Source: Stieleria varia (GTDB lineage Bacteria > Planctomycetota > Planctomycetia > Pirellulales > Pirellulaceae). From it: a DNA stretch of 64,000 bases. The stretch covers positions 4,526,001-4,590,000 of the forward strand of contig NZ_CP151726.1 in assembly GCF_038443385.1 (NCBI RefSeq), given 5' to 3'. The notes beneath the pieces were generated by a model. That model did no database searches. It had not been told where the DNA came from and saw only the letters and a list, made by a program, of their open reading frames with translations. Position 1 is the first letter of the stretch; every line of letters starts with the position of its first letter. Shown here in pieces: positions 1 through 8,470 of this stretch. A program made the translations under genes and the position numbers.

Positions 1-1162
1 ACAGCGTGCTCTCGTGAGCTTTCTGGATGTCCGCGTTGGGGAGTCTGGCGGTGCGGACGGCATCGAGGAAATCGGCAAAGTGATCGGCGTCGCCTCCTCG
101 ATCGTCGACGGTCTCAATCTCTTTGCCACGCATGTCCAATTCGACGTGTCCGTTTCCGCGAACCACAATCGAACCTTCGGTGCCGTGAAAGCTGATCCCA
201 AAGCCGGTGTCGTGCGGTCCCAGGGGTGACCACGAGAGTCCTTCCCAAGTGATGGTTTTGCCGCCAGGGAAATCGTAGGTGACCATCATCGTGTCTGGCG
301 TTTCTTGGTCGTCCTCATGACGGTACTTGCCACCGCCCGCGGTCACGCGTGTGGGATACTGAACTTGCATTCCCCATCGTGCGACATCCAAACCGTGAAC
401 GCCGTTGTTGCCCAGTTCACCGTTGCCCCAGTGCCAATGCCAATGCCAGTTGTAGTGCAGCACGTTGTCCTTGAAGGGCTGACGAGTGCAAGGTCCTTGC
501 CACAGCTCCCAGTCAAGCCACTGCGGAGGATCAGTTTGTTTACCGGTGCCGATCGGGCCGCGTCGGTTGTTGTACCAAGTACGAGCGTAGTGAACGGTAC
601 CGATCTTGCCTTGATGGATCTTGTCGATCGCGCTGATGATCCCTCGCCAACTGCGGCGTTGGGTCCCCATTTGAACGATCTTGTTTGCTTTGCGTGCCGC
701 TGCGACCGCCAATTCGCCTTCGTGAGGCGTGTGGCTGCACGGCTTTTCGACGTAGACATGTTTGTCCGCGGCGCAGCCCAAGATTGTGGCGGGTGCGTGC
801 CAATGATTGGGGGCGCTGCACACGAACGCGTCAACACGTTTGTCGTCCAAGATCTTGCGAAAGTCGCCGACCAACTCGGGCGAGGGAGTCTGTCCGTCGC
901 GAACAAACTCACCGACACGCCCCCGAGCACGCTCGTCGACGTCACAGATGTACGCGATTTCGACTTGGCCGGTCGCCAGCATGCCTTTTGCGATCGCGGC
1001 TCCGCGACCGTTGACGCCCATGATACCCAGCGTGATCTTATCGTTGGGTGCGACCGGTTTGGTGTCTTCTGCGGATGACGATTGGGCAGACGTGGCGAGG
1101 CCGAGAGACGACATCGCCACTCCGGCTTTGAGAAACAACCTGCGATCCAGTTCACGGTTCAT
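1..1162 (-). CDS. Gfo/Idh/MocA family exported oxidoreductase (3' end outside window)
   Basis: I translated this frame directly from the minus strand; it starts at the ATG at 1162 and is still open at base 2, so the C-terminus lies outside the window. The N-terminus MNRELDRRLFLKAG has a twin-arginine signal followed by a hydrophobic stretch, so the protein is probably exported by Tat. A Rossmann NAD(P) loop follows (GVNGRG, about residues 48-53), then the family's EKP motif (VYVEKPCSH) carrying the catalytic lysine, and WHWHWGNGELGNNGVHGLD, typical of the planctomycete exported branch. Family members oxidise or reduce sugars and sugar alcohols using NAD(P); the substrate cannot be told from sequence. 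The gene lies downstream of the DUF1501 gene on the same strand, separated by 137 bases that hold a short palindromic repeat. Confidence 0.9.
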   Translation of the reverse strand, partial: MNRELDRRLFLKAGVAMSSLGLATSAQSSSAEDTKPVAPNDKITLGIMGVNGRGAAIAKGMLATGQVEIAYICDVDERARGRVGEFVRDGQTPSPELVGDFRKILDDKRVDAFVCSAPNHWHAPATILGCAADKHVYVEKPCSHTPHEGELAVAAARKANKIVQMGTQRRSWRGIISAIDKIHQGKIGTVHYARTWYNNRRGPIGTGKQTDPPQWLDWELWQGPCTRQPFKDNVLHYNWHWHWHWGNGELGNNGVHGLDVARWGMQVQYPTRVTAGGGKYRHEDDQETPDTMMVTYDFPGGKTITWEGLSWSPLGPHDTGFGISFHGTEGSIVVRGNGHVELDMRGKEIETVDDRGGDADHFADFLDAVRTARLPNADIQKAHESTL

Positions 1163-1208
1163 CAATACGTCTCCGGAGTAAAAAGGCGGGTAAAAAAATT
1201 CGTAATGA

Positions 1209-1250
1209 GATTCGCCAGAATTCCCTCACACAGGATTTCTGGCGAAATCC
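1209..1250. repeat. Short palindromic intergenic repeat, copy 1 (GATTCGCCAGAATTCC family)
   Basis: Inverted repeat GATTCGCCAGAATTCC ... GGATTTCTGGCGAAATC lying between two genes. The same element recurs at 30322-30366, 44401-44445 and as a half copy at 63016-63034, always between genes and usually preceded by a TAATGG-like sequence. It could fold into a hairpin of about 16 bp in RNA. Confidence 0.8.
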
Positions 1251-1299
1251 ACGACGTGCATGACTGGCAAGCGTTTCACGTGCAGAAACGGCATTCCCA

Positions 1300-2793
1300 T
1301 CACGCGAGCAATGGCTTGACCACGTGACCGTGGACATCCGTCAGTCGAAAGTCTCGGCCTTGGAATCGATACGTCAGACGCTCGTGATCGAATCCCAATT
1401 GATGCAAGATGGTGGCTTGCAAGTCATGCACGTGGACCGGGTTCTCGGCGACGCCGAAGCCCAGTTCATCGGTCACTCCGTACTCGAATCCACCTTTCAT
1501 TCCGCCGCCCGCCATCCACATGGTGAAAGCGTCTGGGAAGTGGTCGCGGCCCAAGATCTTGCTCTTCGCTGTTCGGCCTTCGCGAAACGGCGTGCGTCCA
1601 AACTCGCCGCCCCAAATCACCAGCGTCTCGTCGAGCATGCCGCGTTGTTTCAAATCACGAATCAGCGCTGCAACGGGTTTGTCCATCGACGCGCACTTAT
1701 TGGTTAGTCCGTCGGTCAAACCCGTGTCGGCGCCCGTACCATGGAAATCCCATCCCCAATCGAACAGTTGGACGAAGCGAACGCCGGACTCGACCAACCG
1801 GCGAGCGAGCAAGCAGTTGTTGGCCAGCGAGGACTCGCCCGGTTGCGCGCCGTAGTCGGCTAAGGTCTCGGCTGATTCACGAGTGATGTCCATCACTTCG
1901 GGTACCGACATCTGCATGCGAAAGGCCAGCTCGTACTGCGCGATCCGCGTCATCGTTTCGGGGTGTCCCATCTCACCGGCTTGGATACGATTGAGGTCAC
2001 TCAGTGCGTCCAAGGTTGCGCGACGCAGATCACGATCCATTCCCGGTGGATCGGACGAGTACAGTACCGGGTCACCTTTGGAGCGACACTGGACTCCTTG
2101 ATAGACCGAGGGCAAGAATCCGCTGCCGAAAGAATTCTTGCCGCCGTTGGGTTGCACGCCACTGGAAATCAGCACGACGAAGCCGGGCAGGTTTTCGTTT
2201 TCACTGCCCAGTCCATAGGTGACCCAGGAACCCATCGATGGCCGACCGCTGCGAGGCGATCCGGTGTAGACCAACAGCTCGGCAGGCGCGTGGTTGAACT
2301 GATCGGTGTACATCGAGTGCACGACACACATCTCGTCCGCGACGGTGTGCAAGTTCGGAATGGCATCGGACATCCACATTCCCGATTGACCGACCTGCTG
2401 CCACTGGCGTGGCGAGCCCATCAGTTTGGGGACGCCCGAAGTGAACGCAAATTCTCGACCGGCGAGGAATTGGTCCGGGCAATCCTGATCGCTACGTTTG
2501 CTCAGCTCCGGCTTGTAGTCGAACAAGTCCAGGTTGGGCGGCGAACCGGTCAGGTGGATGTAGATGACTTGTTTGGCCCGCGCGGGAAAGTGAGGTTGGC
2601 GGGGTGCCAACGGGTTGACGATGCCTTGGCTGCCGCCGACGTTCTTACCTCGTGACCCGGCTGAGTCGACCGATTCAGCCGCATGCGTGGTAAGCCCCAT
2701 CGCGGCCAACGCAGCTGAGCCGATGCCGGCAGTGGAGTGCTGCAGGAAGTGACGGCGAGTGTTCAGGGCGAGCCGTTGGATGTCCGGGTCCAT
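1300..2793 (-). CDS. DUF1501 family Tat-exported protein
   Basis: A 497-residue protein. The N-terminus contains [10 protein letters not shown], a twin-arginine motif followed by a hydrophobic alanine-rich segment, so Tat export is likely. The body is the DUF1501 (sulfatase-like fold) family: [21 protein letters not shown], the [24 protein letters not shown] region, [10 protein letters not shown] and [11 protein letters not shown] are all typical. In planctomycetes DUF1501 genes usually sit beside a DUF1549/DUF1553 (PSCyt1/PSD1) cytochrome gene, and the pair is thought to act outside the cytoplasm on complex polymers; no such partner is adjacent here. Start: ATG at 2793 is preferred; an in-frame GTG at 2802 would add three residues. 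Biochemical activity is unknown. Confidence 0.9.
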   Translation of the reverse strand: MDPDIQRLALNTRRHFLQHSTAGIGSAALAAMGLTTHAAESVDSAGSRGKNVGGSQGIVNPLAPRQPHFPARAKQVIYIHLTGSPPNLDLFDYKPELSKRSDQDCPDQFLAGREFAFTSGVPKLMGSPRQWQQVGQSGMWMSDAIPNLHTVADEMCVVHSMYTDQFNHAPAELLVYTGSPRSGRPSMGSWVTYGLGSENENLPGFVVLISSGVQPNGGKNSFGSGFLPSVYQGVQCRSKGDPVLYSSDPPGMDRDLRRATLDALSDLNRIQAGEMGHPETMTRIAQYELAFRMQMSVPEVMDITRESAETLADYGAQPGESSLANNCLLARRLVESGVRFVQLFDWGWDFHGTGADTGLTDGLTNKCASMDKPVAALIRDLKQRGMLDETLVIWGGEFGRTPFREGRTAKSKILGRDHFPDAFTMWMAGGGMKGGFEYGVTDELGFGVAENPVHVHDLQATILHQLGFDHERLTYRFQGRDFRLTDVHGHVVKPLLA

Positions 2794-3153
2794 CAGAATC
2801 ACATTCGGTGGGAGGGAGGATTCAGGCGGGGGAAGGGATTTTTCAGGTAAAGATTGCGGGCAATGAATTCACCCACGCAAGCCTTTGCCAAAAATCACTC
2901 AACCATCATTTTGGTCGAAATCCGCGCAGCGTGCCACGCAAGTTGGCGTTTTTCGCCGGAACCTTGCCCAAGTTGTCGGTGGAACCCGCCACCCCAATGC
3001 TGTGTCTTGGCAGGATCAAGCCGTATATTCGGAGCGATCATTGCCGATCACGTCCCCGCTGGCATCGCTCCCCCTTGGGGCGACAATCACTCCTGATTTA
3101 GACTGTGTCAGTCGGTTTTGCGAAAAACGCTCCCCACCTGAGTTTTCAGACAG
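2794..3153. other. Intergenic region between divergent genes, no gene seen
   Basis: Region of 360 bases between the DUF1501 gene (minus) and the PIN-TRAM gene (plus). It must hold promoters for both. I see no convincing ORF, RNA gene or repeat in it; short open frames on both strands lack start signals and family resemblance. Confidence 0.5.
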
Positions 3154-4164
3154 ATGTCCCTGATCATATTGCGATGCATGTTCCTCCTGTGTGCTGGCGG
3201 TATCTCCGCCATCATCAACACTGGATTGCCCAGCGATGCCGGAGCACTGACTCCCTGGCTGATCTTTGCCGGATTGATGGGCACGGCGTTGGCTGTCGTG
3301 GTCGGCGACATTTACATCCCGCAAAAACGCATCGATACGATCTCGGCGGTCTATTTCGGTGTGCTCATCGGGATTCTGCTGACGTACATTCTGATCACGG
3401 CGATCGAACCGTTCTTCGGTGACAGCAACAATCTTGCCAAAGCCGTGCAGCTGATCGTTGCGCTGCTGTTGTGTTATATCTGCGTGAGTGTGCTGCTGCA
3501 GACCAAGGACGACTTTCGGTTTTTGATCCCCTACGTGGAGTTTGTCCGGGAGGTCAAAGGGTTCAAGCCCTTGGTCTTGGACACCAGCGTGGTCATCGAC
3601 GGACGCATCGCGGACATGGTCCACACGGGCGTCTTTGACAACCAATTGATCATGCCCCGGTTCGCGTTGACGGAGCTGCAAGCCATAGCGGACAGTAGCG
3701 ACAAGCTCCGGCGGACACGTGGTCGCCGCGGCCTGGACGTGCTCAACCGCATGCGTGCAGACAACAACGTGGACCTGATCATCTTTGACCGCGAGCTGCC
3801 CGAGCTGGCCGGCCAGACTGTGGATTTGAAGCTCGTGTTGTTGGCAAAACACCTAGAGGGCAAAGTCGTCACGGGAGACTACAACCTGAACAAAGTCGCC
3901 AAGTTGCACAACGTTCCGGTCATCAATCTCAACGAAATCAGCAACGCCTTGCGTCCGGCCTACCTGCCCGACGAAACCTTTCGCGTCAAAATCATCAAAG
4001 CGGGCGAGGGCCCCGAGCAGGGCGTCGGCTACCTCGATGATGGCACGATGGTGGTGGTGGAGGGTGCCCGGAACAAGATCGGCCAGGACTTGGACGTCCG
4101 CGTGACGAGCACCTTGCAGACCAACGCCGGAAAAATGATTTTTACGAAAGTCGAAAGCCGCTAG
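3154..4164 (+). CDS. PIN and TRAM domain membrane protein (YacL-like)
   Basis: A 336-residue protein. Four hydrophobic segments fill residues 1-115 and should anchor it in the membrane. A PIN nuclease domain follows at about residues 138-255: VLDTSVVIDGR supplies the first acidic residue (D143), TELQ the second (E174), and the GDYN stretch near residue 242 a third. The C-terminus (about 275-336) is a TRAM domain (VGYLDDGTMVVVEGARN) expected to bind RNA. This order is that of the YacL family, suspected membrane-attached RNases of unknown target. It is a single gene, read away from the DUF1501 gene and towards the tRNA gene. Start chosen at the first ATG, directly before the hydrophobic segment. 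Confidence 0.88.
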   Translation: MSLIILRCMFLLCAGGISAIINTGLPSDAGALTPWLIFAGLMGTALAVVVGDIYIPQKRIDTISAVYFGVLIGILLTYILITAIEPFFGDSNNLAKAVQLIVALLLCYICVSVLLQTKDDFRFLIPYVEFVREVKGFKPLVLDTSVVIDGRIADMVHTGVFDNQLIMPRFALTELQAIADSSDKLRRTRGRRGLDVLNRMRADNNVDLIIFDRELPELAGQTVDLKLVLLAKHLEGKVVTGDYNLNKVAKLHNVPVINLNEISNALRPAYLPDETFRVKIIKAGEGPEQGVGYLDDGTMVVVEGARNKIGQDLDVRVTSTLQTNAGKMIFTKVESR

Positions 4165-4228
4165 GCTGCTTGGGAACCCGCTCCCGAACGGTACAATACT
4201 GTTTCAACACAAAAACCAACCCACACCC

Positions 4229-4302
4229 GCGCCCATAGCTCAGCTGGATAGAGCATCGGACTTCTAATCCGACGGTCGGAGGTTCGAATCCTCCTGGGCG
4301 TA
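4229..4302 (+). tRNA. tRNA-Arg (anticodon TCT)
   Basis: A 74-base cloverleaf can be drawn by hand. The acceptor stem GCGCCCA pairs with TGGGCGT (one G-U pair at the first position). The D arm is GCTC/GAGC, and the anticodon stem TCGGA/TCCGA closes the loop CTTCTAA, giving anticodon TCT (reads AGA). The T arm is GGAGG TTCGAAT CCTCC, and the discriminator base is A. The 3' CCA is not encoded; the next bases are CTG. Confidence 0.97.
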
Positions 4303-4437
4303 CTGAAGACTCGTTTGCTACGCCTAAGTTTTAGGATAGCGAAACGCGTCAAGAGTTTCGGCTGTATGCGAAAAAGGGCCGAAGGTCTTGGCGACTTCCG
4401 CTCCGGACCAACACTGATTTTCAGACGGCGCAGACCA

Positions 4438-4570
4438 CTAGTGCATCGTCCGGTCTTGATTTTGGGGTTAGCCGTTTTGGCGATAGCCACGGTTGTGTCA
4501 CGAAAACCGTGGCTAACGCCAAAACGGCTCATCTACCGAACCCACGTTCTAAGACTGGACGATGCACTAG
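4438..4570. mobile_element. MITE-like palindromic element, copy A (133 bp, CTAG-flanked)
   Basis: The element begins and ends with CTAG. Inside these are near-perfect terminal inverted repeats (AGTGCATCGTCC ... GGACGATGCACT). Within them a second long stem, from AGCCGTTTTGGCG to CGCCAAAACGGCT with ACCGTGG-type arms, leaves a short loop. There is no coding capacity. Copy B is at 44219-44351 and an expanded copy C is at 56518-57294. TA duplication inside CTAG is the known target habit of IS630-type elements, so this may be a non-autonomous derivative of that family; no IS630 transposase is present in the window. Confidence 0.8.
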
Positions 4571-4581
4571 TGCGGATTATT

Positions 4582-4642
4582 CATAACCCGACGCGTAAGC
4601 GAGGGATACTCGGTAAATCCCTCGCTTACGCGTCGGGTTATG
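4582..4642. repeat. Long hairpin repeat (25-bp arms)
   Basis: An inverted repeat whose arms start CATAACCCGACGCGTAAGC and end with the exact complement, separated by about 11 bases. It lies 12 bases after MITE copy A and before the phosphatidylserine decarboxylase gene. Together with the tRNA and the MITE it accounts for most of the 590 bases between genes here; an open frame crossing the MITE (4315-4668) is not a gene. Confidence 0.75.
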
Positions 4643-4754
4643 AAAAACTATCAGCCGCCACGCGATAGCGTCCGGGCTGAAGTCAGTTTGCGGAGCTTCT
4701 GGCCCCCTCGCGTCTCCTCCTGTTCTCACCCGCCTGCCCCGTCGATTCCGCCGC

Positions 4755-5654
4755 ATGGATTCCGAACCGATCTATTACTTCGATCGATACCGCAAGGAAA
4801 TCTGTGAGGAGAAGATCTACGGCGAAGGATTCCTGCGTTGGACTTACGAATCGCTCGGCGGGAAGCTAGCACTCGCCGCGATGGTCAAACATGCGTGGTT
4901 CTCACGCTGGTACGGTTGGCGGATGGATCGTCCCAAATCACGCGCCAAGGTCGCTCCGTTCATCCGCGACTATCTGCTCGATCCGAACGAGTTTGTGCGT
5001 TCGCCAGACGAGTTCGAACACTTCAACGCGTTCTTTTATCGCGAGTTGAAACCGTCCGCGCGACCGGTGGATGACGATCCCCAATCAGTGGTCTTCCCCG
5101 CCGATGGGCGACATCTGTGCGTGCCCGATCTGTCGCGATGCGAAGGGCTGTTTGTCAAAGGCGAGATGTTTGACTTGAGGACTCTGGTCGGTGACTCGCA
5201 ATTGGCTGATCGGTACGCCAATGGCAGCCTGCTGCTGTCGCGGCTCTGTCCGGTCGACTATCACCGGTTTCATTTTCCCACCGCCGGTATTCCCGGTCCG
5301 GCTCGATTGATTCCCGGCCCCCTATTGTCGGTCAACCCGATCGCCTTGCGTCAGAACATCCAGATACTGGCGACCAACAAACGTGCGTTGACCGTTTTGC
5401 AGACGGAGCGCTTGGGCGATGTGTTGGTGATGGAGATCGGCGCGACGTGTGTCGGCAGCATCTGCCAGACTTATGAGCCGGGACAATCGGTGGCGAAAGG
5501 TGACGAGAAAGGCTTTTTTCGATTCGGCGGTTCGTCCACGATCATGATCTTTGAACCCGACCGAATCGTGTTCGATGAGGACTTGCGAGAACACTCGGCG
5601 AATCAAGTCGAGCTGTTCGCCAAAGTTGGCGACTCGATGGGGAAGGTTCAATAG
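4755..5654 (+). CDS. psd: Phosphatidylserine decarboxylase proenzyme
   Basis: A 299-residue protein matching the Psd family along its length: FNAFFYRELKP near residue 95, VFPADGR, FVKGEMFDLRTLVG, the conserved LSRLCPVDYHRFHFPTAG, and the C-terminal FGGSSTIMIFEP. The family cleaves itself at the serine of a GST-type motif, here GSS near residue 260, giving a pyruvoyl group that decarboxylates phosphatidylserine to phosphatidylethanolamine at the membrane. The serine is kept although the motif reads GGSST rather than LGST. Length is normal for the bacterial short form. It stands alone, convergent with the next gene 57 bases downstream. Start: ATG at 4755; no strong ribosome binding site is visible. 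Confidence 0.92.
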   Translation: MDSEPIYYFDRYRKEICEEKIYGEGFLRWTYESLGGKLALAAMVKHAWFSRWYGWRMDRPKSRAKVAPFIRDYLLDPNEFVRSPDEFEHFNAFFYRELKPSARPVDDDPQSVVFPADGRHLCVPDLSRCEGLFVKGEMFDLRTLVGDSQLADRYANGSLLLSRLCPVDYHRFHFPTAGIPGPARLIPGPLLSVNPIALRQNIQILATNKRALTVLQTERLGDVLVMEIGATCVGSICQTYEPGQSVAKGDEKGFFRFGGSSTIMIFEPDRIVFDEDLREHSANQVELFAKVGDSMGKVQ

Positions 5655-5711
5655 TACAAGACCCGGCCGCTCACGCGATCACGGCTCACGGCGTTTTGTT
5701 GGGTCGACAAC

Positions 5712-6932
5712 TCACAGGTCTCGGTTCAAGCCGCCGTTGTAGCTTGTCAGTTGCTCGGCAAAGTAATCCAGCCAAGCTTGTTTGTTGTAGCCAAAGTCCG
5801 CCCCCGGCGCGATCTCTCGCAGCAAGAGCAACGCATCAGGATTCTTGAAGTCCTCCTTGATCACGACTTTTTTGCTGCCCGTTGAGAACGAACCGTTACC
5901 GTTCTGAGAAAACCCGGCGTTTGTCCCAGCACCCGCCGGGATCTCCGTTTCGTGTGTCGTTACCAATGCGTCAGCGTACACCCGCCAAAGCTCCGGATCG
6001 GGCGCCCGTAACAAAGCGGCCAACGCATTTTTGACATCGCGATTGCTGCTCTTTTTTGGGTCCAGCATCTGCACGTACAGCCCGGCGGCCGATCGCCAGC
6101 CGAATTGTGTCAGTTGATTCAACGCTTCGTCGCGGACATCTGGATCGGCATCGTTCACACCGGCTAACGTCAACGCTTGTACTGCGGGACCGTTGCGAAA
6201 CTGGCCGAGTTTTTGAACCCACAGCAACCGCATTGCTTTGGGCTGTTTACCGCCAGCAGATTTCGCAAGCTCATCGGCAATCGCCTCGGCCGCCAGTGGG
6301 TCCTCGATCGCTTGCAGCGCCGCCAACGATTCGGCCGCGTTCTTGTTGTTGGATAAAGCCGCTTTTCGCAGCGAGGCAACTTCCCTGTGCCAGCGTTTCG
6401 CCGTGAGCGCCGCCTCGTCTTTCGCCTCTTCCAACGCAATCGCCTCTGGCAGTTTCCATCCGCCCGAATTGATCAGCCCCCGATTACGTTGTTGCTCCTC
6501 AAACAGAATCCATCCCTTGCCACTTTGGACGTAGCCCAGCGCCGATCTTGCTTTGGAGTGATCCGGATCCAATTCGATTGCGCGCTGCATGTGGTAGTTT
6601 CGGTGAGCCGTCAGCTCTTGGGTGGCGCATAGCCTCGCCAGCTCATAGTGTTTCTCCGGATCGTCGCCCGCTGCTGCGGCGGCTTTCGAATAGCCAGCGA
6701 ACTCGCTGTCCAGCAGCAATTTGGAAACCTTGGCCATCGGGACCGCCAATTTCATTTGATCGTTGATCGCGATGATCACCGTTCCCGTGTCGTTGGATCC
6801 CTTCTTTTCAAGTATTCGACCGCTGATCTGACCACCGCCGACGAGATCGATCGTATCAGCGGGCACGGTGGGGGCTGCAGCCACGCCGACCAGCAGAAAC
6901 CCGGCAATCAACAGAAAAGAGCGGCAAGTCAT
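5712..6932 (-). CDS. Exported HEAT-like repeat protein
   Basis: A 406-residue protein from the ATG at 6932, chosen because it directly begins a signal peptide (MTCRSFLLIAGFLLVGVAAAP, with cleavage likely near PAD). An upstream in-frame start would add 33 residues of unlikely composition. After the signal there is a short beta domain (DTIDLVGGGQISGRI), a TPR/HEAT-like helical stretch (YELARLCATQELTAHRNYHMQRAIELDPDHSKARSALGYV) and alpha-helical repeats with PDVRDEALNQL, typical of HEAT repeats. The function is unknown; such proteins are abundant in planctomycetes and probably act as scaffolds in the periplasm. A similar beta-domain opening occurs in the FMN-binding protein at 45453. Confidence 0.8.
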   Translation of the reverse strand: MTCRSFLLIAGFLLVGVAAAPTVPADTIDLVGGGQISGRILEKKGSNDTGTVIIAINDQMKLAVPMAKVSKLLLDSEFAGYSKAAAAAGDDPEKHYELARLCATQELTAHRNYHMQRAIELDPDHSKARSALGYVQSGKGWILFEEQQRNRGLINSGGWKLPEAIALEEAKDEAALTAKRWHREVASLRKAALSNNKNAAESLAALQAIEDPLAAEAIADELAKSAGGKQPKAMRLLWVQKLGQFRNGPAVQALTLAGVNDADPDVRDEALNQLTQFGWRSAAGLYVQMLDPKKSSNRDVKNALAALLRAPDPELWRVYADALVTTHETEIPAGAGTNAGFSQNGNGSFSTGSKKVVIKEDFKNPDALLLLREIAPGADFGYNKQAWLDYFAEQLTSYNGGLNRDL

Positions 6933-7151
6933 CACAGGTCCAAGACAAGAGGTGTACAGTGTCGATCCGACGCCTTCATTGTAGGCCTGAAGGCGGACGA
7001 GTGCCCAAGCGAAAAAATCTGGTCTGGCCAATTGATACCGCCCACCGTCAAAATCCGCTCATGAATCAACACCCCGTTTGCCGAAACCATACTTGACTAA
7101 ACGGATCAACTTTATACCATTTGGCAATCACTCCCAGGGCGAGCCGCCAAA

Positions 7152-8021
7152 ATGTCGAATCAGCAAGTTCTAGAAACACCAGAATCCACGCAAAATCAGA
7201 TGAATCAGCCTTCTGGCGAGCAGCCGTCACCGGGCAACGGGTCGCCACCGAAGTTGCCCATTTTGTCGCAATCGTCGCCTGCCGATGATGGGCCGCAGGG
7301 TGCGTTGGCTGCCGATCCGCCGTTGAAACCCGACGAGGATTTCTTGGCCGAGTTGGCCCAGCAGAGTGAAAAGCTTGAGACCGCGACCCCGCAAGAAATT
7401 TTGCGGTGGGCGGTGGACCGCTACGGCGACAAGTTTTCGATGGCGACGGCGTTCGGCCCCGAAGGCATGACGATCATCCACATGCTCAGTGAGATCGCGC
7501 CGCAAACACCGATCTTTAATCTCGACACCGGCTACCAGTTTCAGGAGACGCTGGATTTGCGTGAGCGAATCATCGATCGTTACGGGATCACGGTCGAGTT
7601 CAAGCAGCCTGAGTTGACGGTGGAGCAGTACGAAGCGGCCCACGGTGGGCCGGTCTACAAAACGAACCCGAATCAATGCTGCTTTGACCGTAAACTCAAA
7701 GTCCTGCATCAAGCCGCCAAGGGCTTGCATGCTTGGGCCAGCGCGATTCGGCGAGATCAGAGTCCCGACCGCGCCAAGGCGCCGATCGTGGGTTGGGACC
7801 GCAAGTTTCAATTGGTCAAGGTCAGTCCGCTGGCGAATTGGACCAAGAAGGACGTGTGGTCGATGATCACAAAGAATGACATTCCGTACAACGAGCTGCA
7901 TGACAAAGGATACCCGAGTGTCGGATGCCAGCCGTGTACGAGGTCCGTTTTGCTGGGGGAGGATGAGCGTGCGGGACGTTGGTCGGGATTTCAAAAGACC
8001 GAGTGCGGACTGCACGATTGA
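7152..8021 (+). CDS. cysH: Phosphoadenylyl/adenylyl-sulfate reductase
   Basis: A 289-residue protein of the CysH family, which reduces APS or PAPS to sulfite in assimilatory sulfate reduction. The nucleotide-binding motif is SMATAFGPEGMTI (about 96-108). CC at 176-177 and CQPC at 259-262 form the iron-sulfur cysteine set typical of the bacterial APS-reducing branch, so APS is the likelier substrate. The C-terminal ECGLH (C285) is the catalytic cysteine motif. The first 60 residues are a proline- and glutamine-rich extension not needed by the family, so a start further inside is possible. An Rrf2-type regulator gene starts 12 bases downstream, followed by lpxK, which suggests a single transcript. 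Confidence 0.95.
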   Translation: MSNQQVLETPESTQNQMNQPSGEQPSPGNGSPPKLPILSQSSPADDGPQGALAADPPLKPDEDFLAELAQQSEKLETATPQEILRWAVDRYGDKFSMATAFGPEGMTIIHMLSEIAPQTPIFNLDTGYQFQETLDLRERIIDRYGITVEFKQPELTVEQYEAAHGGPVYKTNPNQCCFDRKLKVLHQAAKGLHAWASAIRRDQSPDRAKAPIVGWDRKFQLVKVSPLANWTKKDVWSMITKNDIPYNELHDKGYPSVGCQPCTRSVLLGEDERAGRWSGFQKTECGLHD

Positions 8022-8033
8022 CGAGGTGTTGTG

Positions 8034-8459
8034 ATGCTGATTTCTGCGCGTGTCCATTATGCTTCGCTGGCGATGATCGAGCTGGCGGCAAACCGTTCTC
8101 GTAAAGCGCCGGTGACTGCGGGCGAGATCACGGATCGTCAGGGGATCCCCGGTCCGTTCTTGGTCCAGATCCTGCGAACGCTTCGTTCGGCCGGTTGGGT
8201 GCGTAGCACGCGAGGCAGCAACGGCGGTTATCGATTGGCGGTGGAACCGGAGGATGTCACACTGTTGGACATTGTCGATGCGGTCGGTTGCCAGGACGCG
8301 GCGTGTCAAACGGAGAGTAAACCGACGCCGGCGGATGAGGCCTTGCGTGTGGCGTGGGACGAAGCGACCGAGGCGTCGCGATCGGTTCTCGCCAAAACCC
8401 GCTTGATCGATCTCGTGCAAGCCAGCAATCGTGACGACGCAGTCATGTTCTATATCTGA
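8034..8459 (+). CDS. Rrf2 family transcriptional regulator
   Basis: A 141-residue winged-helix protein. MLISARVHYASLAMIELA, the recognition region GPFLVQILRTLRSAGWVRSTRGSNGGYRLA (about 40-70) and VTLLDIVDAV are typical of Rrf2. Only two cysteines lie in the region where IscR or NsrR hold three cluster ligands (GCQDAACQ), so binding of an iron-sulfur cluster is doubtful. By position, 12 bases after cysH and 11 before lpxK, it is a good candidate for a regulator of sulfur assimilation like CymR, and it may control its own operon. That is inference from context. ATG at 8034 is chosen; a GTG three bases earlier is also possible. Confidence 0.9.
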   Translation: MLISARVHYASLAMIELAANRSRKAPVTAGEITDRQGIPGPFLVQILRTLRSAGWVRSTRGSNGGYRLAVEPEDVTLLDIVDAVGCQDAACQTESKPTPADEALRVAWDEATEASRSVLAKTRLIDLVQASNRDDAVMFYI

Positions 8460-8470
8460 AGGAATGATCG

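Noticed and set aside
343-1155. 270-codon minus-strand frame at the left edge
   Set aside because: It overlaps, in another frame, the oxidoreductase gene that has a Tat signal, Rossmann loop and EKP motif; its own translation is Ser/Arg/Thr-rich with no domain.
3016-3852. 278-codon minus-strand frame opposite the PIN-TRAM gene
   Set aside because: His/Gln/Asp-rich composition typical of antisense frames in high-GC genes; the plus strand encodes clear PIN and TRAM domains.
4315-4668. 117-codon plus-strand frame after the tRNA gene
   Set aside because: It runs through MITE copy A and a long hairpin repeat and has no recognisable protein features.
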